Assembly: GCF_003353065.1 (NCBI RefSeq) | Contig: NZ_CP027806.1 | Location: 3,616,501-3,680,500, forward strand | Direction of reading: 5' to 3' | Length of the DNA stretch: 64,000 bases | Origin: Cyclonatronum proteinivorum | GTDB taxonomy: Bacteria; Bacteroidota; Rhodothermia; Balneolales; Cyclonatronaceae | Shown: piece by piece, positions 34,746 to 43,519 of the stretch | How the letters are laid out: the number at the start of each line of letters is the position of its first letter | Position numbering within the stretch: position 1 is the first letter of the stretch | Program-made: the position numbers and the translations under genes | The notes under the pieces: generated by a model | The model's database searches: none | Told to the model about the DNA's origin: nothing | What the model saw: the letters and a program-made list of their open reading frames with translations, nothing else

Positions 34746-36017
34746 TCAGCCGGAGGCGGGTTCAGAGCTGCTGCGGCCGCTTACGATGCGGTAGCCGATC
34801 CAGATGGTGAGGCCGATTACGGCGCCGGTGACGAAGAACGGGATGAAGGGGGAGATGCCGAAGAGGAATCCGCCCCAGGTCGGGCCTATGGTGCGGCCGA
34901 GGCCTGAGAGGCCCTGCGCGGTGCCCATGACGGTGCCGACCTGTGCAGGATCGGCTTCTTTGGAGATGAGGCTGTTCATCGTAGGCAGGTTGAGGCTGTG
35001 CCCGACGGCCATCAGGCCCAGGAACAAGGTTAACATCCAGACTTCGGTGGAGAAGCCGATGAGAGCCATGCCGATGGCCATAAGAATGTTGCCGACCAGG
35101 AAGATTTTTTCTTCCGCAAATTTGCGGGTGAGCGGGCGGATGAGGCCGCCCTGAATGACAACGGCAATGATGCCGATGTAGAAAAACTGCAAGCTCACCT
35201 GCTGCGCGTCCATGCCGAGGATGGCTTCGCTGAAGAGCGGGAAGGCGCTGTAGAGGTTGGATTGCCCGAACGACAGGATAAAGGCAGCGAACACCAGCAT
35301 GCCGAAAAAGGCGGTGCCTTTGGCTTTATTGTCGCTGAGGCGGTCCCAGAATGTTTTGGTGAATACGCCCCCGAATTTGAATTTGGGAAGGCTTTTGGCA
35401 CGCTCTTTATCAACGGTTTCTTCGAGGCGGAAGAAGACCCAGAGGAAGCTGCAAAACGACAGGAAGGCTGCGAAGAAGCCGGGCAGGGCGTATTTGTTGG
35501 CTTCGAGCCAGGCCGCGAGATCAGCGTAGCCGAGGTTGGCGAAGAAGCCCGCAAAAGCGGGGTTGATGAGTCCGGCAGCGAGCACCGGTCCCAGCACAAA
35601 TCCGATGCCGAATGCTGCGCCAATCAGGCCCATGCCGCGGGCGCGTTCTTCCGTTGTGGTGACATCGGCAATGTACGCCTGCGCGGTGGAAATACTGCCG
35701 CCCATGATACCGGCAAGGAGGCGGGAAAAGAGCAATACGCCCAGTGATCCCGCCAGCCCGAAGATGATGTAGGCGACCATCGAACCCAGGGTGCTGATTA
35801 TCATGATGGGGCGCCGCCCGATGCGGTCGGACAGGCTGCCCCATATCGGAGAGAAAATCAGCTGTGCAAACGAAAAGATGCTGTACAACAGGCCGATGGT
35901 TATGGCTGTAGCACCGAACTCCGAGCCGTAAAACGGCAGAAGCGGCAGCACGATGCCAAAGCCGATAAGGTCAATCAATACAACAAAAAAGACCGTAAAT
36001 AAGCGCCCCTTTTTCAA
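34746..36017 (-). CDS. MFS transporter, TetA-like drug:proton antiporter family
   Basis: A 423-residue inner-membrane transporter with about 12 predicted helices. The conserved loop motif GSLSDRIGRRPIM lies between helices 2 and 3, and LGPVLAAGL in helix 5 resembles the antiporter motif of the DHA1 family. The N-terminus is KKGRLFTVFFVVLIDLIGFGIVLPLLP, a TetA-like start. The stop of hemL and this start are two bases apart, so it is transcribed as the last gene of the heme cluster. Export of a tetrapyrrole intermediate is possible but unsupported beyond position. Confidence 0.88.
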   Translation of the reverse strand: MKKGRLFTVFFVVLIDLIGFGIVLPLLPFYGSEFGATAITIGLLYSIFSFAQLIFSPIWGSLSDRIGRRPIMIISTLGSMVAYIIFGLAGSLGVLLFSRLLAGIMGGSISTAQAYIADVTTTEERARGMGLIGAAFGIGFVLGPVLAAGLINPAFAGFFANLGYADLAAWLEANKYALPGFFAAFLSFCSFLWVFFRLEETVDKERAKSLPKFKFGGVFTKTFWDRLSDNKAKGTAFFGMLVFAAFILSFGQSNLYSAFPLFSEAILGMDAQQVSLQFFYIGIIAVVIQGGLIRPLTRKFAEEKIFLVGNILMAIGMALIGFSTEVWMLTLFLGLMAVGHSLNLPTMNSLISKEADPAQVGTVMGTAQGLSGLGRTIGPTWGGFLFGISPFIPFFVTGAVIGLTIWIGYRIVSGRSSSEPASG

Positions 36018-36019
36018 AC

Positions 36020-37327
36020 TCAGCCTTTGTGTTGTGCCTGTTGAATCAGTTCTTCGACGGTTTCGTCGGCGGCGTTGACCGTGTGATCGAGCTGCACCTG
36101 CGTGATGGCGTTGGAGAGGAACAGGCTTTCAAAAGCCGAAGGCGGCAGGTAAACGCCGCGTTTGAGCATGCCGTGGAAGAATTTACCGAAGAATTCAACA
36201 TCGGTTTTGGCGCAGCTTTCAAAGTCGGTGACCGGGCCTTCGCAGAAAAAGATGCCGAGCATGGAGCCGACGCGGTTGAAGCTGTGCGTGATTTCGTGAT
36301 GCTTGAATACGCGGTGCAGCCATTCTTCCAGATGGGCGGTTTTGTGCTCGAGCTCTTCGTACACTGAAGGATTTTTATGAAGCTCGGAAAGCAAGGCAAG
36401 TCCCGCGCTCATGGCGAGGGGGTTACCGGATAGGGTTCCTGCCTGATACACCGGCCCGACAGGCGAAACGACATTCATGATTTCTTCCTTTCCGCCATAG
36501 GCCCCGACCGGGAGACCGGCGCCGATGATTTTCCCGAAAGTGACGAGATCGGCCTGTACGCCGTACAGCTGCTGTGCGCCGCCGGGAGCAACGCGGAATC
36601 CGCACATCACTTCATCAAAAATGAGGATCGCGCCTTCCGCGGTGCAAATATCGCGCAGGCCCTGCAGGAAGCCATCGGCAGGGGGCACACAGCCCATGTT
36701 GCCGGCAATGGGCTCAATGATGAGTGCGGCAACCTGCCCTTTGTTTTCGGCGAAGAGCCGCTTCACATCTTCAATGTCGTTGAAGTTGGCGGTGAGGGTG
36801 TCCTGCGCGGTGCCTTTGGTAACGCCGGGGCTGCTGGGCGTGCCGAAGGTCATGGCGCCGCTGCCGGCCTTAATCAGGAAGGAGTCGCCGTGCCCGTGAT
36901 AGTTGCCTTCGAATTTGATGATTTTATCGCGCTCGGTGTAGCCGCGAGCGACGCGGATGGCGCTCATGCAGGCTTCGGTGCCGGAATTTACCATGCGGAC
37001 TTTATCGAGGCCGGGCACCATCTGTTGAATCAACTCGGCCAGCTCAATTTCGAGCTCGGTTGGTGCGCCAAAGGAGGTTGAACGTGCGGCGGCGTCCTGT
37101 ACGGCTTTCACGACCGGGGGCCAGGCATGCCCCAGGAGCATGGGTCCCCAGGAGCCGACGTAGTCGATGTAGCTGTTGCCGTCCGCGTCGTAAAGCACGG
37201 AACCTTCGGCCCGCTCAAAAAAAACGGGCGTTCCGCCCACTGCCTTAAAAGCCCGCACGGGACTGTTTACCCCGCCGGGAATGAATTGCTGTGCCCGTTT
37301 AAAAAGGACTTCACTTTTCTCGTACAT
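36020..37327 (-). CDS. hemL: glutamate-1-semialdehyde 2,1-aminomutase
   Basis: Converts glutamate 1-semialdehyde to 5-aminolevulinate with pyridoxamine phosphate. The 435-residue length is typical. Visible are GGVNSPVRAFKAVGG at the N-terminus, MVNSGTEACMSAIRVARG (phosphate site), FEGNYHGHGDSFL, IFDEVMCGFRV and the cofactor-binding Lys in FGKIIGAGLPVGAYGG. It lies near the 3' end of the heme cluster, two bases ahead of the MFS gene and 176 bp after the RsbW-like gene. Confidence 0.97.
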   Translation of the reverse strand: MYEKSEVLFKRAQQFIPGGVNSPVRAFKAVGGTPVFFERAEGSVLYDADGNSYIDYVGSWGPMLLGHAWPPVVKAVQDAAARSTSFGAPTELEIELAELIQQMVPGLDKVRMVNSGTEACMSAIRVARGYTERDKIIKFEGNYHGHGDSFLIKAGSGAMTFGTPSSPGVTKGTAQDTLTANFNDIEDVKRLFAENKGQVAALIIEPIAGNMGCVPPADGFLQGLRDICTAEGAILIFDEVMCGFRVAPGGAQQLYGVQADLVTFGKIIGAGLPVGAYGGKEEIMNVVSPVGPVYQAGTLSGNPLAMSAGLALLSELHKNPSVYEELEHKTAHLEEWLHRVFKHHEITHSFNRVGSMLGIFFCEGPVTDFESCAKTDVEFFGKFFHGMLKRGVYLPPSAFESLFLSNAITQVQLDHTVNAADETVEELIQQAQHKG

Positions 37328-37503
37328 ATAAAAAAATTGAATTTCGTTTAGTGACTCAGAACAGCGCTTTAAATCTTAAACCCGATTGTTTCGCTGTAAA
37401 TAACTTAAAATAGCGCAGACGCTTGAACAGGGTGTGAATCTTTCCAAAACAATTTGAACACGTCTTTATCTGCTGCATACCGCTGTTCACGAAAAATCAG
37501 GGG

Positions 37504-37932
37504 CTATGCATTTTTGCGCCAGTATTTTTTCAGCGTCAGGGTGTTGATATTTTCATGGGTATGATAGGAAATTTCATCCATCACGTTGTGCATGATGTTA
37601 AACCCAAAACCCCCTTCCGGCAGGGAATCAGGATCATTAATATCGATGGTAAGCTCTTTGGGTTCAATGCCGAGCATATTTGTGATGCCTTTGTCGGATA
37701 TGCTGATGAGCACATAGTCAAGGGTGAAGGAAAGGTATATGGAGATATCGCCGTTTTTATCACTCTTATAGGCGTGCTCGGCTACGTTATTCAGCGCTTC
37801 CACAACTACAAGGCGGATGTTGCAGGAGTTGGGACTGCAAATGTTGTTAACCAGGCACAGCTGCTGTATCCGCTCAGATACGGCGAGTATGTTGCTGGTT
37901 GTGCTCTTGATATGGAAGTCCCATGATCTCAC
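37504..37932 (-). CDS. RsbW/SpoIIAB-like serine kinase (anti-sigma type ATPase)
   Basis: A 142-residue HATPase_c_2 protein. The ATP-binding boxes are clear: N box VVEALNNVAEHAY, G1 ISDKG and G2 PEGGFGFNIMHNV. There is no phospho-accepting His, membrane segment or sensor domain, which fits RsbW-type kinases that sequester sigma factors and phosphorylate STAS antagonists. It starts 12 bp downstream of hemB and is thus embedded in the heme cluster. No sigma factor or STAS gene is adjacent. A receiver-PP2C phosphatase that could act on the same antagonist is encoded at 50835. Confidence 0.82.
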   Translation of the reverse strand: MRSWDFHIKSTTSNILAVSERIQQLCLVNNICSPNSCNIRLVVVEALNNVAEHAYKSDKNGDISIYLSFTLDYVLISISDKGITNMLGIEPKELTIDINDPDSLPEGGFGFNIMHNVMDEISYHTHENINTLTLKKYWRKNA

Positions 37933-37944
37933 TGTCGTATCCGG

Positions 37945-38967
37945 TCAGCTTAGGTCGGTTTGTGAAAGGAATGCAGCCGCTTCACGTGCAAAATATGTGG
38001 CAATCAGATCGGCACCCGCGCGCCGGAATGCGAGTAAAGATTCCATCATGGCCTGCTCTTCATTGAGCCATCCGCTTTGTGCTGCGGCTTTGATCATGGC
38101 ATATTCGCCTGAAACCTGATAGACGGAAACGGGCACGCTCACGCTTTCGCGAACGGCCCGCACCACATCGAGGTAGGGCATGCCCGGTTTCACCATTACA
38201 ATATCTGCCCCTTCCTGCTCGTCGAGCTGTGCTTCGCGGACAGCTTCGCGGATATTCGCCGGATTCATCTGATAGGTTTTTTTATCGCCAAAGCCCGGGG
38301 CCGAATCGAGGGCGTCCCGGAATGGTCCGTAGAAACATGAGGCGTATTTGGCGCTGTAGGCCATGATGCCGGTATGGATGAAATCTTCGGCTTCCAGGGT
38401 TTTGCGAATGGCTGAGATGCGCCCGTCCATCATATCGGAGGGTGCAACCACATCCGCGCCGGCCTGCGCATGGCTGAGTGCCATTCTTGACAGGATTTCG
38501 ACGGTTTCATCATTGATGATTTCTCCGCCTTCAACAACGCCGTCATGGCCGTAAACCGAGTAGGGATCGAGGGCGACATCCGTCATGACACACATTTCGG
38601 GCTGGATTTCTTTCACCAGCCGTATGCTGCGCTGCATGAGGCCTTCCGGATTTATGGCTTCTTTGCCCTGATTGTCTTTTAACTCTTCGGGCACTTTTAC
38701 AAAAAGGAGTACTGATCGTATCCCAAGGGCGTAAAGCGATGTAATTTCTTCTTTTAAAAGATCGGTGCTAAACCGGTAGTATCCAGGCATGGAGGGAATG
38801 GGATCCCGGACTTCTTTGCCTTCAACCACAAAAAGCGGCGCGACAAACATGGCCGGATGCAGATGATGCTCGGTCGTCATCGCCCGCAGAGAGGCTGACT
38901 GCCGCATTCTTCTGCCCCTTACAGCCGGAAAGGCGCCGAGTGGATTTGGTAAAATTCTAATGCTCAT
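37945..38967 (-). CDS. hemB: porphobilinogen synthase (magnesium-type)
   Basis: Condenses two 5-aminolevulinate to porphobilinogen. The 340-residue protein carries the two Schiff-base lysines in YSAKYASCFYGPFRDA and MVKPGMPYLD. The metal loop reads DVALDPYSVYGHDG, with Ala/Asp in place of the zinc-binding cysteines of the human and yeast enzymes, so it belongs to the zinc-independent, magnesium-dependent type like Pseudomonas HemB. It is followed after 12 bp by the RsbW-like gene. Confidence 0.96.
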   Translation of the reverse strand: MSIRILPNPLGAFPAVRGRRMRQSASLRAMTTEHHLHPAMFVAPLFVVEGKEVRDPIPSMPGYYRFSTDLLKEEITSLYALGIRSVLLFVKVPEELKDNQGKEAINPEGLMQRSIRLVKEIQPEMCVMTDVALDPYSVYGHDGVVEGGEIINDETVEILSRMALSHAQAGADVVAPSDMMDGRISAIRKTLEAEDFIHTGIMAYSAKYASCFYGPFRDALDSAPGFGDKKTYQMNPANIREAVREAQLDEQEGADIVMVKPGMPYLDVVRAVRESVSVPVSVYQVSGEYAMIKAAAQSGWLNEEQAMMESLLAFRRAGADLIATYFAREAAAFLSQTDLS

Positions 38968-39283
38968 AATTGTATCGTATTGGATTGTATGATAGCTTTT
39001 TTAGGCGCAGTTTCCAATTGCAAGTTTTACAATCCGGCCCCCTTCTGAGCCCAACAAACGGCTTCGAAATGCCCCATCCTGTACCATCACAAGTTGAGCC
39101 GAACGGCTACGTGATGATGGGATTTTGCCGTGTTTGTGTTAACAGACCGACAGCCAAAACAGCTGCGTTCCACATTGGTCCAGCATTTCCTGATTGTAGC
39201 CTGCGCAGGATTTTTCCGCTACCAGCCACACATTTCCCGGCTTCGCCTTGGGGGCCCGGAAATTTCGCGGTGAAAGCTGCAGG
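38968..39283. other. intergenic region between hemF and hemB
   Basis: No gene seen. An imperfect inverted repeat (atttcccgg and cccggaaat, about 39229-39259) lies near the hemF stop; it has no T run. A separate promoter for hemB could lie here. Confidence 0.4.
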
Positions 39284-40207
39284 TTAAAGCGCCCAGTCCT
39301 GCGGGTTTTGGAGGATATGCACCAGGCGTTCTTCTTCGCTTCCGGGGCGGACTACGGGGCTGTAGTCCCAGCGTACGCGCGGGGGCAGGCTCATCAGAAT
39401 ACTTTCGATGCGCCCGTTGGTTTTGAGTCCGAAGAGGGTGCCGCGATCGTGCACAAGGTTGAACTCGACATAGCGGCCCCGACGCAGTTCCTGCCAGTAT
39501 CGGTGCTCCGGCTCCCATGGCAGGGATTTGCGCCTTTCCGCAATCGGGATGTAGGCTTCGGTGAAGGCATTGCCGCAGTGCTGCGCGAGCCGAAACCAGC
39601 TTTCAAGGCCGTCGGTACTGTCCGCTTTGCGGCGGTAATCGTAGAAAATGCCCCCGATGCCGCGTGCTTCACCGCGGTGCGTGTTGTGGAAGTAGGTGTC
39701 GCACTGTTTTTTGAAAACCGGATACAGGGTAGGATCAACCTGATCGCAGGCGGCTTTATGGGTTTGATGGAAGTGACGGGCGTCTTCATCGAAAAGGTAG
39801 TAGGGCGTCAGGTCCGCGCCGCCGCCGAACCAGGCATCTTTGCGGGTACCATCCGGCGCGTCGTAGAGCTCGAACATGCGGTAGTTGGCGTGTACGGTTG
39901 GTACGAAGGGGTTTTCGGGATGAATGACCAGCGAGATGCCTGCCGCGAAAAACCAGCCTTCCGCGGTGCCGAACTGTTTTTGGATGAATTCGGGCAGTGC
40001 CCCGTGCACGACGGAGACGTTTACCCCGCCTTTTTCAAAAACAGCGCCGTTGGCGATCACGCGGGTTCTGCCACCGCCACCGCCATCCCGCTCCCAGAGG
40101 TCTTCCTGAAACCTGGCCTTTCCGTCCGTTTTTTCGAGGGCCGCACAGATGCGGTCCTGAAGGTCATAAATGTAGTCTGTAAACCGGTCTTTGAGTGCTT
40201 TTTGCAA
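39284..40207 (-). CDS. hemF: oxygen-dependent coproporphyrinogen III oxidase
   Basis: Decarboxylates coproporphyrinogen III to protoporphyrinogen IX using O2. At 307 residues it matches the family. Motifs: DGGGGGRTRVIANGAVFEKG, GVNVSVVHG, HANYRMFEL and WFGGGADLTPYY, with the conserved GARGIGGIFYDY variant RGIGGIFYDYRRK. It implies aerobic growth and the protoporphyrin-dependent route and not the coproporphyrin-dependent one. Confidence 0.97.
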   Translation of the reverse strand: MQKALKDRFTDYIYDLQDRICAALEKTDGKARFQEDLWERDGGGGGRTRVIANGAVFEKGGVNVSVVHGALPEFIQKQFGTAEGWFFAAGISLVIHPENPFVPTVHANYRMFELYDAPDGTRKDAWFGGGADLTPYYLFDEDARHFHQTHKAACDQVDPTLYPVFKKQCDTYFHNTHRGEARGIGGIFYDYRRKADSTDGLESWFRLAQHCGNAFTEAYIPIAERRKSLPWEPEHRYWQELRRGRYVEFNLVHDRGTLFGLKTNGRIESILMSLPPRVRWDYSPVVRPGSEEERLVHILQNPQDWAL

Positions 40208-40721
40208 CAGTTTTTTGCTTTACGATGAGGATTGGAAACTTTAATGAGGGATGAAAATAAAACATCTGCGGATGAACTGCACGCAAGGCCGTTCACTGCG
40301 CTGCCGTGTGTCTATCGGATGATCAGTGAAACCGAAAGTGCCGGATACACTGCCTGTAGGGAAAAGTCGTAGCGGGCGGCGGCTGTCACATAAAAAGATT
40401 GCAGGGTTTCGACGGCTTCATGCGCTCGTGTGTTTTTTTGTGGGTGATGCTGATGCGGGTTCAGCGCGGATTTGTCCTGACTCCGGGCTGATACGGCTGT
40501 GCGGGTTAACGCTCAGGCTGACCGTTACGGCACGGATCCCAAAAAGCAAGGGATTCATCTTTGACTTGGGAGCCCTAATCTGTCACGAAAGACCGTGATG
40601 TTCACGGCGTTTCACCCAAAAAAAAGAAAAACAGGCATACGCAGGGCTTTCGCTTCAGGCTTACCAACTGTTAATATGCCGCTGCGTTGCTGCTGAAACC
40701 TGCCCTTTGGTCCGGGCGGTC
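40208..40721. other. intergenic region between hemE and hemF with dispersed repeat
   Basis: A 514-bp gap inside the heme cluster with no gene seen. Apart from the dispersed repeat at 40554-40636 it holds no recognised site. It may carry a second promoter, for hemF. Confidence 0.5.
40554..40636. repeat. dispersed repeat, copy 2 (copy 1 at 14700-14780)
   Basis: Same approximately 80-bp sequence as at 14700, in the same orientation and with scattered differences. In both places an aaaaagcaa string lies shortly before the start. Confidence 0.7.
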
Positions 40722-41771
40722 TCAGGATTGGGGTTCCCAGCTTTTGACGGCTTCGAAGAAGGCGCGGGCGTGATCGACCGGCACGAAGGGCAGAATGCCG
40801 TGTCCGAGGTTGGCGATGTAGCGCTGCGCACCGAAACGGTCAATCATGCGGTGCACCTGCTTCGTGATGTCCGCGGGGGACGATAAGAGCCGGGCAGGAT
40901 CGAAATTTCCTTGCAGCGTTATTTCGTTGCGGGTGAGCTGACGCGCGTACTCCGGGGTGATGCACCAGTCCACCCCCAGCGCGGCGGCTTTGGTGCGGTA
41001 AGCGACACCTTCAAGCGCGTACCAGCTGCCTTTGGGGTACAGAATCAACGGTACTTCGGTGATAGCGTCGGAAATCTGCTTCAGGTAGGGGAACGCTATT
41101 TCGTTGAAGTCTTCGGGGGAAAGCAATCCGCTCCAGGAGTCGAACACCTGTACGGCCTGTGCACCGGCAGCGATTTGTGCTTTCAGGTACCGGATAGTCG
41201 TTTCTGCAATTACCGAAAGAACGTGTTTTGCCGCTTCCGGATGCTGAAAATAGAAGGCTTTGGCTTTGGCAAAGTCTTTGGAGCCGCGGCCTTCAACGAG
41301 GTAGCAAAAGAGGGTCCACGGTGCGCCCGCAAAACCGATGAGCGCAGCTTCGCCGTTAAGGGCGTGACGCGTGAGGGTGAGGGCTTCCATTACGTAGTGC
41401 AGGCGGTCGTGTACATCGGGTACCGCGAGGGCAAGGGCCTGCTCAGGCGTGGTGACCGGGGTAGGGATGCGGGGACCTTCGCCGGGATTGAGCGTGACTT
41501 CTACGCCCATGGCTTGGAGTACCACGAGGATGTCGGAGAAAATGATGGCGGCGTCAGGGGCGAAGCGGCGGATGGGCTGCATGGTGATTTCGCAGGCAAG
41601 GTCAGGCGTTTCGACCCGCTCGAAGAAGGTGTACTTTGCGCGGAGTTCCATGTATTCCGGCAGGTAGCGCCCCGCCTGTCTCATCATCCAAACCGGCGGA
41701 CGGCTTACTTCTTCGCCGCGCAGGGCTTTTAACAGCAAATCATTTTTGAGTTCAGGAAAAGGGTTGCTCAT
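40722..41771 (-). CDS. hemE: uroporphyrinogen decarboxylase
   Basis: Removes four carboxyl groups from uroporphyrinogen III. The 349-residue protein begins with the diagnostic PPVWMMRQAGRYLPEY and contains FSDILV, GFAGAPWTLFCYLVEG, FDSWSGLLSPEDF and LGHGILPFVP. It lies 102 bp after hemD on the minus strand. Confidence 0.97.
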   Translation of the reverse strand: MSNPFPELKNDLLLKALRGEEVSRPPVWMMRQAGRYLPEYMELRAKYTFFERVETPDLACEITMQPIRRFAPDAAIIFSDILVVLQAMGVEVTLNPGEGPRIPTPVTTPEQALALAVPDVHDRLHYVMEALTLTRHALNGEAALIGFAGAPWTLFCYLVEGRGSKDFAKAKAFYFQHPEAAKHVLSVIAETTIRYLKAQIAAGAQAVQVFDSWSGLLSPEDFNEIAFPYLKQISDAITEVPLILYPKGSWYALEGVAYRTKAAALGVDWCITPEYARQLTRNEITLQGNFDPARLLSSPADITKQVHRMIDRFGAQRYIANLGHGILPFVPVDHARAFFEAVKSWEPQS

Positions 41772-41873
41772 ACGTTAACAGTGGTTTTAGGATGGATGAC
41801 GGTTTTCGGATTTTTTGCGCGCTGACTGTCTTTGTGAGATGGCCTGATCAGCATGTTATAATGCAGACGGTTG

Positions 41874-42587
41874 TCATTGGTTAAAATAGTGATGAATGGC
41901 ACGTATTATGTGTGCGGTTGAGGGTTCTGCTGCTTCAAGTACGGGATTGAAGCGGGCTTCGCGCAGGGCCTGAGCCGTTGTGCTGCCGATGGCAAAAGCG
42001 GGCAGTGCTGCGCCGGGGCTGCCCGGAAGCTGTTGCCAGGCCTGTACGGCACCCGGGCTGTAGAAGGCAAGGGCGTTCAGGTTTTCGGGGATGTTCGCGG
42101 GTCTGAGTGCCTGCGCCCGATAACAGCTTATGTGGTAATAGCGGATGCCAGCTGCCTGCAGGATTTCGCGGGCTTCGGGCCGGGGCTGTGCGGCGGCAAA
42201 GTGCCAGACGTTTTCACCCGGTTTGAGGCGGGTTGCCATGAGCCTGCCGGTTGCGGTGCCGTGCTGTGCGTCCGCGGCGGGCTGTTGGGCTTGGATGCCG
42301 GCTTCGGCGAGCCGCTGCGCCGTTCGGGCACCAACTGCAAAAATGAGCGGCGGGAGGCTGATGTGCCGCTGAACGGGAAGAAAGGCTTCAACGGCATTCC
42401 GGCTGGTAAATAAAAAAGCTGCGGGCTTGGGAAGACTGCTGCAACGGGCCCGGATTTCATCACCCGAAAAGAAGGACAGCGCGGTTAGCGGTTCTGTCTC
42501 AGCCTGTATGCCGAGGGCGGCTGCCTGCGTGATTTCTGCTTCACTGAGGGCGCGGGTGAACCAAACCCGAACGGGCAGCTGTGCCAT
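41874..42587 (-). CDS. hemD: uroporphyrinogen-III synthase
   Basis: Closes and inverts ring D of hydroxymethylbilane. HemD proteins are poorly conserved; this 237-residue chain has the expected features FTSRNAVEAFL, AVGARTAQRLAEAG, YYHISCYRAQ, LAFYSPGAVQAWQQL and AFAIGSTTAQALREA. The start codon overlaps the hemC stop by one base (TAATG), so the two are translationally coupled. Confidence 0.9.
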   Translation of the reverse strand: MAQLPVRVWFTRALSEAEITQAAALGIQAETEPLTALSFFSGDEIRARCSSLPKPAAFLFTSRNAVEAFLPVQRHISLPPLIFAVGARTAQRLAEAGIQAQQPAADAQHGTATGRLMATRLKPGENVWHFAAAQPRPEAREILQAAGIRYYHISCYRAQALRPANIPENLNALAFYSPGAVQAWQQLPGSPGAALPAFAIGSTTAQALREARFNPVLEAAEPSTAHIIRAIHHYFNQ

Positions 42588-43516
42588 TACTCGGGATCTT
42601 TGCGGATTTCCGCGAGAATATCCATTACGGTGTCGCGCTCCATCATGGCTTCGGCAGCGCGGTCGGCCATGCTCGCCGCATGCTCGACCGGCATGTTCAT
42701 GGCGATTTCTTCACGACGGTGCCCGTCGAGGGAAGTCAGCACCGCTTTAAACTGCACCTGACCGCCGTACATTTCGGCAAAGGCACCGAGCGGGGCGGAA
42801 CAACCGCCTTCGAGTACCTGCAGAAAGCGGCGCTCTACCCGCGTGCACAGCGCGGTCGTAGCATGATGAAGAAGACCAATTGCGCGGTTGAGGTCAGGGC
42901 GGTTGTCGCGGGCCATTACGGCTACGGCTCCCTGCGCCGGGGCGGGAATCATCCAGTCAAGGTAGGCGGAAATGTTGCCGTCGAGGCCTACCCGCTTGAG
43001 TCCGGCGGCGGCAAAAATAGCGCCGTCCCAGTTGTTTTCGTTGAGTTTGCGCAGGCGGGTGTGCACATTACCGCGGATGTCGGTGAGGCGGTGTTTGGGG
43101 TACTGCCCGAGCCACTGTCCGCCCCGCCGGTGACTGCTTGTGGCAATGGTGGCGGTGTACTCAGGATCCGTCAGGAAATCAGCGTCTTTGCGGGCAACGA
43201 GCACATCGCGGGGATCTTCACGTTCGAGAATCGCGATTACGGCCAGCCCTTCGGGGGTTTGGGTCGGGATGTCCTTAAAAGAGTGCACGGCGATATCGAC
43301 TTCATCGCGGAGAAGGGCGTCGTCGAGGGCTTTGGTAAAAACGCCTTTGCCCCCGAGCAGGGGCAGCGGCGTATCCAACACCTGATCCCCTTCTGTTTTA
43401 ATAAACACCAGCTCAGTTTTGAACCCGTGCTGTTTGAGTCCGGCAGCAACATGCTCGGCCTGCCAGGTGGCCAGAATGCTATCCCGCGTGCCAATGCGTA
43501 TGGTCTTAAACCCCAT
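42587..43516 (-). CDS. hemC: hydroxymethylbilane synthase (porphobilinogen deaminase)
   Basis: Polymerises four porphobilinogen. At 309 residues it is of normal length. Motifs: RIGTRDSILATWQAEHV, KGVFTKALDDALL, DIAVHSFKDIPTQ and the dipyrromethane-cofactor Cys in LEGGCSAPLGAFAE. It lies three bases downstream of hemA and overlaps hemD. Confidence 0.97.
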   Translation of the reverse strand: MGFKTIRIGTRDSILATWQAEHVAAGLKQHGFKTELVFIKTEGDQVLDTPLPLLGGKGVFTKALDDALLRDEVDIAVHSFKDIPTQTPEGLAVIAILEREDPRDVLVARKDADFLTDPEYTATIATSSHRRGGQWLGQYPKHRLTDIRGNVHTRLRKLNENNWDGAIFAAAGLKRVGLDGNISAYLDWMIPAPAQGAVAVMARDNRPDLNRAIGLLHHATTALCTRVERRFLQVLEGGCSAPLGAFAEMYGGQVQFKAVLTSLDGHRREEIAMNMPVEHAASMADRAAEAMMERDTVMDILAEIRKDPE

Positions 43517-43519
43517 TAC

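Noticed and set aside
39248-40228. 326-codon frame antisense to hemF
   Set aside because: Shadow of hemF, whose motifs are complete on the minus strand.
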